Of a stretch of 64,000 nt of DNA, positions 1 to 8,853 are shown piece by piece. The stretch comes from Marinicella algicola (GTDB taxonomy: Bacteria; Pseudomonadota; Gammaproteobacteria; Xanthomonadales; Marinicellaceae). Where the stretch lies: positions 622,501-686,500 of the forward strand of contig NZ_JAQOMR010000001.1 of the NCBI RefSeq assembly GCF_028401385.1, written 5' to 3'. Position 1 is the stretch's first letter. Every line of letters begins with the position of its first letter. The notes below the pieces were generated by a model. It was given only the letters and a program-made list of their open reading frames with translations. It did no database searches and was not told the DNA's origin. The translations under genes and the position numbers were made by a program.

Positions 1-455
1 GCATAGGTGTAGTGATCCATCAACTTTTCGCCGAACTCGTCGGCAAGCTTGCGCTCGGCAATTGCCATGCCGACGGCGTTGCCGATGCCCTGGCCGAGCG
101 GACCGGTGGTCGTCTCGATGCCGGAAGCGTGTCCGTATTCCGGGTGACCGGCGGTCTTGGAGCCGAGCTGGCGGAAATTCTTCAGGTCATCAAGCGTCAT
201 ATCCTCGTAGCCGAGGAGGTAAAGCAGTGAATAAAGCAGCATGGAGCCGTGGCCGGCAGACAGCACAAAGCGGTCGCGGTTGGGCCAGTTCGGGTTCTTG
301 GGATCGAAACGCATGAACCGCGTAAACAGCACCGTCGCGACATCGGCTGCGCCCATCGGCAGACCGGGATGTCCCGAATTGGCTTTCTGTACGGCGTCCA
401 TGGAGAGGAAACGGATCGCGTTGGCCATCCGGTTGTGTTTTTCAAGAGAAGTCAT
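1..455 (-). CDS. tkt: Transketolase, N-terminal part (continues beyond the window)
   Basis: Transketolase moves two-carbon ketol units between sugar phosphates in the pentose phosphate pathway, using thiamine diphosphate in the cytosol. The reverse strand reads 151 uninterrupted residues from an ATG at 453-455, beginning [18 protein letters not shown]. The conserved blocks appear in family order: [33 protein letters not shown], and [19 protein letters not shown], all from the cofactor-binding N-terminal domain. Roughly 500 residues would lie left of the window. It runs away from the gene at 1018, so the 560-bp gap holds both promoters. Recognition is very secure. This gene is free of the frame breaks common elsewhere in the window. 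Confidence 0.96.
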   Translation of the reverse strand, partial: MTSLEKHNRMANAIRFLSMDAVQKANSGHPGLPMGAADVATVLFTRFMRFDPKNPNWPNRDRFVLSAGHGSMLLYSLLYLLGYEDMTLDDLKNFRQLGSKTAGHPEYGHASGIETTTGPLGQGIGNAVGMAIAERKLADEFGEKLMDHYTY

Positions 456-1017
456 GTGTTCTTCGCTTTTCTTGATTCTGAGGGATTACGTGGTGCGTTG
501 GAAATCCCGGCTCATGCGGCCGGGCGGCAGTGATGCCGGTTAAATTACAGAGTTACCCGAACCAATCAAGGCGGCAAATACGAAAGCGCCCCGACGGACC
601 TCGAGCCCGAAAACGCGTGGACACTACACCATTTCAAATGGGGCCGCCACAGCTTAACCAGCCATGGTGTAATATGGTGCATTCAATGCTTCTTTCCAGC
701 GTTTATCGTGTCTCTAAATCGATTGATATATGAGGTTTATTACCGTTTCATTGTTTTATGACAAATCGGGGCGGGTCAGCGCAGTTCGAAAGCTTGCGCG
801 CGGCTTTGCGGACCCTGACGCCCCCTGATGAACGAGTCCGGGGGCCGAGTTTCCACTTGACAATGCTGTCTCTCAGTTGACGTCGGCTGTTAACACTCCC
901 TAAGATCATAATGAAATTTCGGGCATCTTGACGATTCGAAAAGCCTGTTTTGCACTAGATGGTGGCAGGGTTCGCGATAATTCAAGCAATGCGCGTCTCT
1001 CTTCGGGAGGAAAGTCA
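456..1017. other. Divergent intergenic region between tkt and the DUF4164 gene
   Basis: No gene is supported here; the short open frames are GC-driven and lack ribosome sites. It must carry the promoters for the leftward tkt and the rightward DUF4164-zapA-6S-ygfA run. A TTGACA hexamer lies at 858-863 and a second TTGACG near 878, but no convincing -10 element pairs with either, so I do not call a promoter. Confidence 0.5.
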
Positions 1018-1299
1018 ATGGTGGCGGAAACGGGACGGCTCGGCAATGCGCTTCAGGCGCTGGAAAAGGCGCTTTCGGGGCTGGAAAACGCCGTGGATGC
1101 CCGTGCCGACAAGCTTCAGAACCGTGAAGATCTCGAAAACGAGGTTCGTATTGTCCATGAGGATCGAGCCGGGCTTGCGCGTGAGCTTGACCAGGCGCAG
1201 TTTCGGGCCAACCGGCTGGAAGAGGTGAACCGCGAGGTCTCCCGCAGGCTGGTGACGGCGATGGAGACGATCCGCTCTGTTCTCGATCACGAGAAATAG
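1018..1299 (+). CDS. DUF4164 family coiled-coil protein
   Basis: A 93-residue, highly charged, probably alpha-helical protein (MVAETGRLGNALQALEKAL...) that reads as one long coiled coil with heptad-like Leu/Ala spacing (LENAVDARADKLQNREDLE). This matches the small DUF4164 proteins of rhizobia, found directly upstream of zapA. No biochemical function is established to my knowledge; position suggests a link to cell division. The start is ATG 1018 because GGAGG lies 7 bases upstream, whereas an in-frame upstream start at 928 has no such site. The stop is 22 bp before zapA, so the two are likely co-transcribed. Confidence 0.85.
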   Translation: MVAETGRLGNALQALEKALSGLENAVDARADKLQNREDLENEVRIVHEDRAGLARELDQAQFRANRLEEVNREVSRRLVTAMETIRSVLDHEK

Positions 1300-1321
1300 G
1301 CGGCAAGAGGAACAGGGGCAT

Positions 1322-1687
1322 ATGGCGCAAGTCACCGTCAATATCGATGGCAAGGCCTATCGAATGGCCTGTGAAGCGGGGCAGGAGGATCACCTCGTCG
1401 ACCTCGCGGACCGTTTCGATTCCTATATCGGCAATCTGCGCGGCCAGTTTGGCGAGATTGGCGACCTCAGGCTGACGGTTATGGCTGGCATCATGATCAT
1501 GGATGAACTGCACGATCTCCAGGCTCTTGTTGATGCCAATGCCGCAGAGCTCAATGATCTGCGCACAAAAGCGGGCTCGGCGGACAGTGCACAGGCTGCC
1601 CACGAAGATGAATTGGCGAGCGTATTGGAAAACCTTGCCGAGCGGCTTTCGAGCCTTTCCAAAAAGGTTTCCGGCGTCGAAAAATAG
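1322..1687 (+). CDS. zapA: Cell division protein ZapA
   Basis: ZapA binds FtsZ and cross-links protofilaments at the Z-ring in the cytoplasm. The 121-residue protein starts MAQVTVNIDGKAYRMACEAG, the characteristic beta-hairpin of the ZapA head. The segment DHLVDLADRFDSYIGNLR follows, then a helical dimerisation tail (VMAGIMIMDELHDLQAL, SVLENLAERLSSLSKKV). The C-terminal coiled coil is longer than in enterobacteria, as usual in rhizobia. ATG 1322 is preceded by AGGGG. It lies between the DUF4164 gene and 6S RNA, the classical zapA-ssrS-ygfA order. Confidence 0.93.
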   Translation: MAQVTVNIDGKAYRMACEAGQEDHLVDLADRFDSYIGNLRGQFGEIGDLRLTVMAGIMIMDELHDLQALVDANAAELNDLRTKAGSADSAQAAHEDELASVLENLAERLSSLSKKVSGVEK

Positions 1688-1789
1688 CTTTTTCCAGCCA
1701 TTTGGCTGCTTGCGCTGGCGCGCGATCAGAAATCGTAGCGGTGAAGCGTTTTCCCTCTGGCAGGTGGACGGCGAGAAGCCTATATAGGT

Positions 1790-1957
1790 ATTACGGTCTG
1801 CGCTTCTCGACAGGAATCAACGAATCCCCGGGGCCTTACTTGATCCTAAGGGAGCTGTCCCTGACCTCGCTCGTGGGCTTGGTTATATGGCGCCCACCTA
1901 CTTATGTAGGCGCCCAGGATCCAACAGATTCCATCGGTCGCCGTGGACCGCATATTT
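1790..1957 (+). ncRNA. ssrS: 6S RNA
   Basis: 6S RNA mimics an open promoter and binds sigma-70 RNA polymerase in stationary phase. The evidence is position (between zapA and the 5-formyl-THF cyclo-ligase gene, its conserved place) and structure. The 5' segment ACGGTCTGCG (about 1793-1802) can pair with the 3' segment CGTGGACCGCAT (about 1942-1953), closing a long rod with a purine-rich central region. A TATATA box lies at 1781-1786, just before the inferred start, and a run of six T (1955-1960) follows the closing stem, as a terminator would. Ends are approximate by a few bases. Confidence 0.82.
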
Positions 1958-1983
1958 TTTGACGCAAGCAGTCAGGAGCGCTT

Positions 1984-2574
1984 GTGAACGACCTGCCAGA
2001 CAGCAAGCCGGTCATGCGCCACAGAATTCTTGCCCTGCGCGATGGGCTTATATTTGATGAGCGTCGCGAAAAGAGCCTCGCCCTCGCCACTCATGGCGCA
2101 GAGGCTCTCGGGCCTGACATTTCCGGAAAATGTGTTGCCGGCTACCACCCCATCCGTTCCGAAGTTGATGTCGGCGTCCTAATGGCCCTCTTGGAAGAGG
2201 CCGGCGCATCGCTTGCGCTTCCTGCTGTCATTGATCGGGAAACAATCGTCTTCCGCGCTTTTCGCTCGGGCGAGGATCTTGAACCGGGTGGCTTTGGAAC
2301 ACTGGCGCCCGGCAATAAAGCGCGGCAAGTTGACCCTGATATCCTGTTGATGCCGCTTTCGGTGTTTGATGAAGCCGGTAATCGCATTGGCTATGGCGCC
2401 GGTCATTATGACCGGGCCATTGAACGCTTGCATGCGCGTCAGATCTGCCCTCTGCTTGTCGGTATCGCTTTCAACATGCAGAAAGTGCCGTCAGTTCCCG
2501 CCGAGCCGCATGACGTGCCTCTCAATGCAATCATTACCGAGAGTGGCTTTCGGTGGACCGGCAAAGAGGCGTGA
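1984..2574 (+). CDS. ygfA: 5-formyltetrahydrofolate cyclo-ligase
   Basis: This enzyme uses ATP to convert 5-formyl-THF to 5,10-methenyl-THF, recovering a folate storage form. The 196-residue protein carries the family signatures. KPVMRHRILALRD is near the N-terminus (the basic substrate/ATP segment), and VAGYHPIRSEVDV follows. The signature DILLMPLSVFDEAGNRIGYG continues to GAGHYDRAI, which holds the ATP/phosphate loop. It ends with the usual PAEPHDVPLNAIITE. The start used is GTG 1984. It follows 6S RNA closely, as in most proteobacteria, and may be expressed by read-through. Confidence 0.93.
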   Translation: MNDLPDSKPVMRHRILALRDGLIFDERREKSLALATHGAEALGPDISGKCVAGYHPIRSEVDVGVLMALLEEAGASLALPAVIDRETIVFRAFRSGEDLEPGGFGTLAPGNKARQVDPDILLMPLSVFDEAGNRIGYGAGHYDRAIERLHARQICPLLVGIAFNMQKVPSVPAEPHDVPLNAIITESGFRWTGKEA

Positions 2575-2705
2575 AACCCGGGTTTCCCGGATGATTTCGA
2601 CAAAAAACATTTGCATCACGGCGATGGAGCGTTAGAGCCTGTCATGAAATATGCCGGCGCAGCGATGGATCCGGCATGCGCCGCACGGGACAGATTGGAT
2701 TTTTC

Positions 2706-3529
2706 ATGCGTTTGCTTTTTCTCGGAGACATGGTCGGCAAGACGGGCCGCAAGGCGGTATGGGACCGCCTGCCGGGGCTGATCAGCGATCTGAAACTCGA
2801 TTTCGTGATCGTCAACGGCGAGAACGCCGCCGGCGGCTTCGGCATCACTGAGGCCATCTTTCAGGAAACCGTCAATGCCGGGGCCGATGTGGTGACCACC
2901 GGCAACCATGTGTGGGACCAGAAAGACGCGATCATTTTTGCCGACCGGCATGAACAGTTCCTGCGCCCCGCAAACTATCCTGCAGGAACGCCGGGCAGGG
3001 GGCGAGCATCCAGTATGCCCGTAATGGCGCGCGCGTGCTGGTTGCCAACATCATGGGGCGGGTGTTTATGCACCCCGAACTCGATGATCCCTTCAAAGCT
3101 GGCGAGGACATTCTGGCGGCCTGCCAGCTCAAGGATCAGGTCGATGCCGTGATTTTCGATTTTCACGCCGAGGCGACCAGCGAGAAGCAGGCCTTCGGCC
3201 ATTTTGTTGATGGAAGGGCGAGCCTCGTCGTCGGCACCCACACCCATGTGCCGACCGCCGACTGCCAGATCCTCAATGGTGGAACCGCCTATATGTCGGA
3301 TGCCGGGATGTGTGGCGATTATGATTCGTCTCTTGGCATGGACAAGGAAGAGCCGCTGAGCCGATTTGTTTCCAAGATGAACAAATCCCGTTTCGAGGCG
3401 GCGACCGGCCCCGCCACGATCTGCGGCGTCGGCGTCGAAATTTCCGACGCGACCGGCCTGGCCGAAAAGATCGCGCCCTTGCGGCTTGGTCCGCGGCTTT
3501 CCGAAACTGTCCCGGAATTCTGGCTCTAG
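2706..3529 (+). CDS. YmdB-type metallophosphoesterase (frame break near 3000)
   Basis: TIGR00282-type calcineurin-fold phosphodiesterase; the Bacillus member YmdB hydrolyses cyclic nucleotides. It starts at ATG 2706, MRLLFLGDMVGKTGRKAV, with metal ligands in LFLGDMVG, VNGENAAGG and TTGNHVWDQ. The frame then breaks after PAGTPGRG. The sequence resumes one base out of register as SIQYARNGARVLVANIMG (from 3005) and continues through DFHAEATSEKQAFGHFVDG, VVGTHTHVPTAD and DAGMCGDYDSSLGM to 3529. The break falls in a run of five G at 2998-3002 where six would restore the frame. Reconstructed length, about 275 residues, is normal. Confidence 0.88.
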
Positions 3530-3714
3530 AGTATCTGGCAGTCCGGTGGAGACACCTGACGTTCGCGAAATGCGGCGAAACTAAACGATAGAGCGCGACC
3601 GCGCTTCCGTTAAACACAGAACGGCTCTGGTGGCACGCCGCTCACGCGGATGGTCGGTTTGGCACCCTGCTTCGGCTGATCAGTCGGTAGTGCACAATGG
3701 CTGCAGCTGTAGGC

Positions 3715-4570
3715 TCAGAGTATGTGCTCTGATTGTTTGCTGATCTCGTCCAGTGGCAGCGGTTTTGAGTAGAGGAAGCCCTGTAGGCTGTCGCAACCGA
3801 TCCTGGTCAGGCTTTCATCCTGTTCGCGTGTTTCGACATCTCCAGCCGTTGTCTTGAGCCCCTTGGCGTGCGCGAGATCGACGATCGCGCGAATGATCGC
3901 TTCGTCGTCGCCCCGGCGTCCAAGCCCCCTTACGAAATTTCTGTGGATCTTGATCTGATCGACATTGAGGGTTTGCAGGCGTCCGAGCGATGAAAAACTG
4001 TTCCGAAATCATCAATAGTGCACGGACAACTGGTCGCCGGTGTGCAGGGCCAAACGCAGATCCATCTCGATTGAGAAAAGGAATACCGGCCGCACCCGGT
4101 TGTCTTTGGGTAGTAGAGCGCAATGTCTGCCTTTCGCAGCAGGTTGACCCGCTCTTGGCCGTCTCGCGGCGATACGGCTGCACCGATACTGACGCCTACG
4201 AAAACCTTGCTGACGTCAATCTCGAACGGTCTGCGCGCCGCGTCGATCATGGCCTGACAGAGGCGGTCAATTTCCTCAATGCCCCTCTGCCGCAGAGCAT
4301 GACATTGAACTCGTCGCCTCCGGTCCGGGCGACCAGATCATCCGGCCTGGCGATCTCGTTCAAGCGCGCCGCGAAGTCACACATCAGTGCATCACCGGCA
4401 GGGTGACCAAGGGTGTCATTGACCTGTTTGAACCTGTCGAGGTCGAGGTCGAGATAGAGCAGAGCAACTGGCCCCGAAGCCGTCCCTGAACGCGCGCGGT
4501 CGACTTGATCGTTGAGGTTCATCGGGTTGGGGAGGCCGGTCAGCGGGTCGTGAAGTGCTAGCTCTCTAAT
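3715..4570 (-). pseudogene. Decayed GGDEF-EAL (cyclic-di-GMP turnover) gene
   Basis: Reading leftward, a GGDEF domain is clear: LALHDPLTGLPN, LYLDLDLDRFKQVNDTLGHPAGD, and ARTGGDEFNVMLCG. ADIALYYPK appears in another frame. After about LRLALHTGDQLSVHY most of the EAL domain is missing. The sequence jumps to its last third: IDDFGT, SSLGRLQTLNVDQIKIHRNFV, and GCDSLQGFLYSKPLP, ending with TGA at 3715-3717. The EAL signature residues themselves are absent. The N-terminal end is cut where it meets the AraC gene. Several frame changes, an internal deletion of roughly 150 residues and the lost N-terminus make this a true relic. Confidence 0.8.
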
Positions 4571-5408
4571 GCCCTCGATGATTGTGAAGTGCAGGCCCAA
4601 GCCGCTCAAGCAGATAGCGGCTTGGCGGCTTGCCGACCATCTTTCGAAACATGGTCACGAAACTGCTGGCGCTTTCATAGCCGAGATCCATCGCGACGGC
4701 CTGGACTGTCTGGCCGGCGCTCAGCTGTCGCAAGGCGAGGATAACATGCAACTGCCGGCGCCAGCGGCCGAAACTCACGCCCACTTCTTTGGCCAGCAGG
4801 CGGCTCAGGCTGCGCTCGCTGAGCGCGACGCGGGAGGCCCACTCCGCGACGGTTGCATGATCCTCAGGCGTCGCAATTAGCAGGTCAGTGAGCTTCTTCA
4901 GGCGCGGATCGCCGGGGATCGGGAGGCGAAGGTCTTCGACCGGTGCCGCAGCCAGCTCATCGAAGATGACGGACACAATGCGGCCGTCCGGACCGTCAAC
5001 GTCATAGAGTTCCGGAAGCGCGTTAGCCCGCATCAGTAAATGACGGAAAAAGCCCGACACCGTGATCGTGCAGCATTCGCTCGGCAGGTTCGGAGCTTCA
5101 GGAGGTTCGATGAAGAGCGAAATGCACTCCACCTCGCCCGAGCCAAAAACAGTATGGGGCAGCCCGCCGGGGATCCACACGGCGCATTGCGGCGGCACGA
5201 TCCAGACCGCGTCTTCAACCTCGCAGTTGATGACGCCGCGGACCGTGAAAAGCAGTTGCGCCTTCTGATGGTGGTGCCGCGGCGATTGCTCCAGGGCCTC
5301 AAGATTGGCGACAGCGTTGGTCGCAACGAGCGCGCGAGGAACCTCATCGACATAGGAAAGCCAATCGCTACGGACGTCCAGATGCATCAAAATCCTCGGC
5401 ATTTTCAC
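4566..5408 (-). CDS. AraC family transcriptional regulator (cupin-type sensor)
   Basis: Cytosolic DNA-binding regulator, 280 residues and uninterrupted. The N-terminal half is a cupin-like effector domain (SPRHHHQKAQLLFTVRGV, AVWIPGGLPHTVFGSGEVEC). The C-terminal third has the two AraC HTH motifs: ATVAEWASRVALSERSLSRLLAKEVG, then a second HTH around QAVAMDLGYESASSFVTMFRKMVGKPPSRYL. The arrangement resembles NimR/RipA-type regulators. It is divergent from the small genes at 5536 and 5962, with a 127-bp gap, so it probably controls them. Its 3' end abuts the decayed GGDEF-EAL gene. Confidence 0.9.
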   Translation of the reverse strand: MKMPRILMHLDVRSDWLSYVDEVPRALVATNAVANLEALEQSPRHHHQKAQLLFTVRGVINCEVEDAVWIVPPQCAVWIPGGLPHTVFGSGEVECISLFIEPPEAPNLPSECCTITVSGFFRHLLMRANALPELYDVDGPDGRIVSVIFDELAAAPVEDLRLPIPGDPRLKKLTDLLIATPEDHATVAEWASRVALSERSLSRLLAKEVGVSFGRWRRQLHVILALRQLSAGQTVQAVAMDLGYESASSFVTMFRKMVGKPPSRYLLERLGPALHNHRGH

Positions 5409-5535
5409 TTGGCCGGATTAAAACATATAATGGCCAGCTTGCGCAATGACGCCATTCGCCGACTGACTTATTACTTTCGGGCAGAATAGGCGCGCTCAAC
5501 TGCCCAATCGCGCACATTCGGATAGGAGTTTTGAC

Positions 5536-5933
5536 GTGATCGAACATAACCCAGTTAAGCTCGCACTCGCATGGCTCGTCCCAGCGGTCGGTGCCGCAAT
5601 CTTCGTCGCGATCCAGTGCTTCTCTTATCTGAACGCCTACGTCGGTAGCGGCGGGACGATGCAGGCCGCTACGTTCGGCCCCGCCGCGTTATGGGGCGTA
5701 TCCATTTTTACGGCGCCTGGGTCGTCCCGCCATTGCTGGCGCTTGCCGCAAGGCGCGCGACCGACTGGGCCATGCTCGTTCTCGGCGGTCTTCTTTTCGC
5801 CATGAGCACGCTCACCGGCGTATTCGATGGCTTGCGAGACGGCGGCCATCTCGTTGCCCTGGAGCTGTTGGCAGTCACGCTTCCGGGTGTGGTCGCGCTG
5901 ATCATGTCGTGGCGGCACATCCGCTCGAATTGA
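5536..5933 (+). CDS. Small integral membrane protein (frame break near 5700)
   Basis: I do not recognise a named family. The first frame starts at GTG 5536 (MIEHNPVKLALAWLVPAVG) and gives a hydrophobic segment, ALAWLVPAVGAAIFVAIQCF. After ATFGPAALWG the coding signal moves one base out of register and continues IHFYGAWVVPPLLALAARRA, AMLVLGGLLFAMSTLTGVFDG, and LLAVTLPGVVALIMSWRHI to a stop at 5931. The joined product is about 132 residues with four predicted membrane helices. It is probably controlled with the next gene by the divergent AraC regulator. Confidence 0.62.
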
Positions 5934-5961
5934 AACCATCCATCCCGGCAAGGAGACGAAC

Positions 5962-6385
5962 CATGCCTTTGGACAATACCAACTTCCCGCTCGTCTGGAT
6001 GAGCTATGACGAAGCGCCCGATCACGACCACGACGAGGACTTCGACGTGTTGGAGGAGAGCTTTAAGCATGGCGCGCCGTTCGTGATCCTGACCGACAAC
6101 GCGCCGAGCGAAGAGCACGAACACAGCCAGGAAGAAAAGAAGCGCACCGCGCTGTGGATGAAGAAACACAAGGCCGAACTGCGGACACTCGTGCTGGCGA
6201 TGATCGTGATTGAGCCGAACGCCGCCAAGCGTATGGCATTCAAGACTTTCGGTGTGGCCTTTGCCAAATTCTGGGGCTATCCGTTGAGGCTCGCCACGAC
6301 CCGCGAGGAGGCCATGGAGATCGCCGGAAAACTGCTGCCGGAGTACGCCGGGTCTGCAACTGCCTGGCCCAACGATGCCCGCTGA
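5962..6385 (+). CDS. Conserved hypothetical protein, possibly SpoIIAA/STAS-like
   Basis: A 140-residue soluble protein from ATG 5962, with AAGGAGA 10 bases upstream (an upstream in-frame start at 5909 has no such site). It begins MPLDNTNFPLVWMSYDEAP and has an acidic/His stretch, DHDHDEDFD. Then FKHGAPFVILTDNAPSEEHE is followed by a long helical region and a C-terminal TTREEAMEIAGKLLPEY. The pattern (short strand, 'pfV.ltD' strand, helix, G-P-R-EA helix) resembles proteins of the SpoIIAA-like fold that lie beside AraC genes, but I see no diagnostic motif. Function unknown. Confidence 0.7.
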
Positions 6386-6552
6386 TCCATATCCTGCGCC
6401 ATCCCCGAGAGATGGGGGAGGAGAGGGTGTGACTCCAAACCACGAAAATTGGAGGGCTGACGCGCCATGCGATCTCCCGGCAACACATCTATATTGTGCG
6501 GCATCCTGCTTTCGCAGACCGTTCAGCGTCTTCATTTTTAAAGAAGAATGGC

Positions 6553-6595
6553 GCACCCGACAGGATTCGAACCTGTGACCTCTGCCTTCGGAGGG
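6553..6595 (-). repeat. Left attachment repeat: 3' part of tRNA-Arg(CCG)
   Basis: These 43 bp are identical to 17967-18009. On the reverse strand they read as the 3' part of a tRNA-Arg: the CTCCGAA anticodon loop, the variable loop, the T arm with GGTTCGAATCC, and the acceptor strand. The adjoining bases give a G discriminator and an encoded CCA. The D arm and 5' acceptor strand are missing; the sequence changes to unrelated AT-rich DNA beyond 6595. This marks the left boundary of the genomic island. Confidence 0.85.
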
Positions 6596-6723
6596 TGAAA
6601 TTTTCTTATTTCCCGACTTTACCCATCATATCTGGTCTTTACCTAACATATTGATTTAGCTGTAAAAATAGTGTTTCTTTTGGGTGGGCGGTACTTTCGA
6701 GATTTCTCGGCTTTACCGCCAAT

Positions 6724-6744
6724 GTGCTACCCCGGTGCTACCCG
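6724..6744 (+). repeat. Left copy of island-end 21-bp repeat (GGTGCTACCC units)
   Basis: A 21-bp block with two overlapping copies of a GTGCTACCC unit, 129 bp inside the left att repeat and immediately before the integrase gene. An identical block in the same orientation lies at 17896-17916, 50 bp inside the right att repeat. Placement at both ends suggests recombinase arm-binding or excisionase sites (inference). Confidence 0.6.
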
Positions 6745-6753
6745 AGAGAACAG

Positions 6754-8067
6754 ATGATGCCAAAACCGCGCTTGACCAAACAGGTTGTCGATGGCCTGCC
6801 CGCGACAGGGAAGGACTATGTGGAGTGGTGCGGAAAGCTATCGGGCTTTGGGTGCAGGGTTCGAGGAAACGGGCACAAGACCTTTATCGTCATGTATCGC
6901 GCTGGTGGCCGAAACGCTGTCCCGCGCAAAGTCACCATTGGCACCTATGGAAAGTTGACCGTCGATCAGGCGCGTGTGGAGGCATCGAAGATTTTGGCCA
7001 AGGCACAGCTTGGCGAGGACGTTGCCGCCGAACGCGCGAAGCAGCGAGCGGAAATGACGGTTTCCGAATTGTGCGACGAGTACATGCAGGAGGGCGTCGA
7101 GCACAAAAAGCCGACCACCATTCAAAGCGACAACAGCCGGATCGAAGCTCACATTAGGCCCCTCCTCGGTCGAAGGCGCGTTGGCGCTGTATCCCGCGCA
7201 GACATTGAGCGCTTCTTGCGTGATGTTGCGCAGGGCAAGACAGCCCGAGAGAAAAAGACAGGGAAGCGGGGCCGGTCGATTGTGAAGGGAGGCCGAGGAA
7301 CAGCCACGCGGACCGTGCGGTTGCTAGGCGGCATCTTCACCTACGCGGTCAGGCGCGACTATGTACAGGACAATCCCTGCCGGGGTGTGCAGCTCTATAG
7401 GGACGGAAGAGGCGACCGCTTTTTGAAGCCCGAGGAGTTTCGCCGACTTGGCGAAACCTTGAAGCTTGCGGAAACCGAGGGCCTGCCTTGGAAGTTCAAA
7501 GAAGGCAGAAAGGCAAAGCACCGACCGAAACGCCCCGAGAACCAGCGGGAGATATTTTCGCCGCATGTCATCGCCGCGATCCGGCTGCTGATGCTGACCG
7601 GTTGCCGCCTGCGCGAAATCCTGCATTTGCGATGGCAAGAAGTGGATTTCGAGCGCGGCATTCTCAATCTTCCAGACAGCAAAACAGGCCAGAAAAAGAT
7701 TGTAGTGCCAAGAGCGGCTATCGAAATCCTTTCGGGCCTCAAACGTTCGAGCTGCTATGTTATCGCGGGCAACAATCCCGACAAGCCGCGTGCCGATCTG
7801 CAACGGCCTTGGCAGCGCATAACCGAACATGCAGAGCTTCAGGGTCTACGGCTGCACGACCTCAGGCACACCTACGCGTCGATTGGAGCCGAAAGCGGCA
7901 TGGGGTTGGTTATCCTTGGCAAGCTGCTAGGTCACAGGTCGACCGCCACCACGCAGCGTTACGCGCATTTGGGCGACGATCCATTGAAAAGGACGTCAGA
8001 ACAAATCGCGGACACCATCATGAGCGCTTTGAGTGCGGCACCGCAAAAGCCGCCCGCCGACAGCTAG
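6754..8067 (+). CDS. Tyrosine-type site-specific integrase (island integrase)
   Basis: Catalyses integration and excision of the island at the tRNA-Arg gene. About 437 residues, intact. The N-terminus (MMPKPRLTKQVVDGLPATGK, then KTFIVMYRAGGRN) is the arm-DNA-binding domain of the DUF4102 type. A SAM-like core-binding domain follows (TVSELCDEYMQEGVEHKK). The catalytic domain has Arg in MLTGCRLREILHLRW, HDLRHTYAS, LGHRSTATT, and the nucleophile Tyr in QRYAHLGDDP. ATG 6754 or 6757 is a better start than GTG 6724, which lies in the 21-bp repeat. It sits just inside the left att repeat, where tRNA-targeting integrases usually lie. Confidence 0.94.
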   Translation: MMPKPRLTKQVVDGLPATGKDYVEWCGKLSGFGCRVRGNGHKTFIVMYRAGGRNAVPRKVTIGTYGKLTVDQARVEASKILAKAQLGEDVAAERAKQRAEMTVSELCDEYMQEGVEHKKPTTIQSDNSRIEAHIRPLLGRRRVGAVSRADIERFLRDVAQGKTAREKKTGKRGRSIVKGGRGTATRTVRLLGGIFTYAVRRDYVQDNPCRGVQLYRDGRGDRFLKPEEFRRLGETLKLAETEGLPWKFKEGRKAKHRPKRPENQREIFSPHVIAAIRLLMLTGCRLREILHLRWQEVDFERGILNLPDSKTGQKKIVVPRAAIEILSGLKRSSCYVIAGNNPDKPRADLQRPWQRITEHAELQGLRLHDLRHTYASIGAESGMGLVILGKLLGHRSTATTQRYAHLGDDPLKRTSEQIADTIMSALSAAPQKPPADS

Positions 8068-8163
8068 AATAATATTTCACCCGGATTTTGTGGGACAAAT
8101 CATGAACGCCGGTATCTACAGTTACCGGAGGGCGTCTCCGGCAACTTTGAGAAACGGAGAAAC

Positions 8164-8449
8164 ATGATGAGACCCATTTATCTTACCCGCATTCAAGCGG
8201 CCAGATCTCGTTCGAGAACAGCTTGGCCTCACCTGCTCACCCAACTGGCTGGCCAAACTTATCGTAACCGGCGGAGGCCCCCGTTACTGGAAATTCGGTC
8301 GTGCCGTGCGTTATCGAGCAGACGCCCTGGAGGCTTGGACCTTTCAGCGCCTCGAAGGCCCCTTCGAAAACTCCAGCGAACGAGCGCGACGCAGAACGGC
8401 ATTCTCCTACCAGAAATCCGGCCTCGGCATGCCGTTTGAGGAGGCTTGA
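8164..8449 (+). CDS. Helix-turn-helix protein, excisionase-like (frame break near 8182)
   Basis: The obvious ATG frame gives arginine/serine-rich nonsense, but from 8183 another frame reads LPAFKRPDLVREQLGLTCS and NWLAKLIVTGGGPRYWKFGR, then AVRYRADALEAWTFQRLEG, ending TGA at 8447-8449. The order 'helix, turn, helix, GGGP.(Y/F)..GR.VRY...D...W' is typical of AlpA/MerR-like excisionase-type DNA-binding proteins. This frame has stops at 8165 and 8168 and no start codon, so the gene probably begins at ATG 8164 (MMRPI) and a base error around 8180 shifts it. About 95 residues. It lies directly after the integrase, as expected for a recombination directionality factor. Confidence 0.6.
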
Positions 8450-8489
8450 ACTATGCAAAAAGGAAAATTTTCTGAACAAAAACAATTAG

Positions 8490-8519
8490 TTGACACCACT
8501 GGTGGGTCTGGTTTGTTAT
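8490..8519 (+). promoter_or_regulatory. Sigma-70-like promoter upstream of the 69-residue gene
   Basis: TTGACA (8490-8495) and TGTTAT (8514-8519), 18 bp apart, in an AT-rich stretch; the gene starts about 60 bp downstream. Confidence 0.4.
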
Positions 8520-8577
8520 TAGAGGTGAAGGCCGCTGTGCCTCACCATGACACCAACCCATTGAAAGGACACATGTC

Positions 8578-8787
8578 ATGGAACACGAAACCAACGACTT
8601 CATTCTCATTCCGGCAAAAGGCGGCGGGGCACTGGTACGCCGGAGCGAAATCGCCGGAGGTCGCCCGAACGGTGCTGAAGGCGGCATCGTCTACCTCAAA
8701 TCCGGTCCCTCGGTCTACACGACCGCTAGCATCCCGCAGATCGCGGGATACCTGGAGGCCGAAGTCGCCCACGTCCGCGAGGGCTGA
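8578..8787 (+). CDS. Small hypothetical island protein
   Basis: A 69-residue protein, MEHETNDFILIPAKGGGALV, then RRSEIAGGRPNGAEGGIVYL and SVYTTASIPQIAGYLEAEV. I do not recognise it. AAGGA sits 9 bases before ATG 8578, and the amino-acid make-up is protein-like, unlike the overlapping frame from 8453. It precedes the degenerate integrase gene by about 70 bp and could form an operon with it. Confidence 0.5.
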   Translation: MEHETNDFILIPAKGGGALVRRSEIAGGRPNGAEGGIVYLKSGPSVYTTASIPQIAGYLEAEVAHVREG

Positions 8788-8853
8788 CGCCATTGGTGCC
8801 GCTGGCATTGACCGGCGGCACCATTCCACGGCTACCATGTGGGGAGGCAGGTC

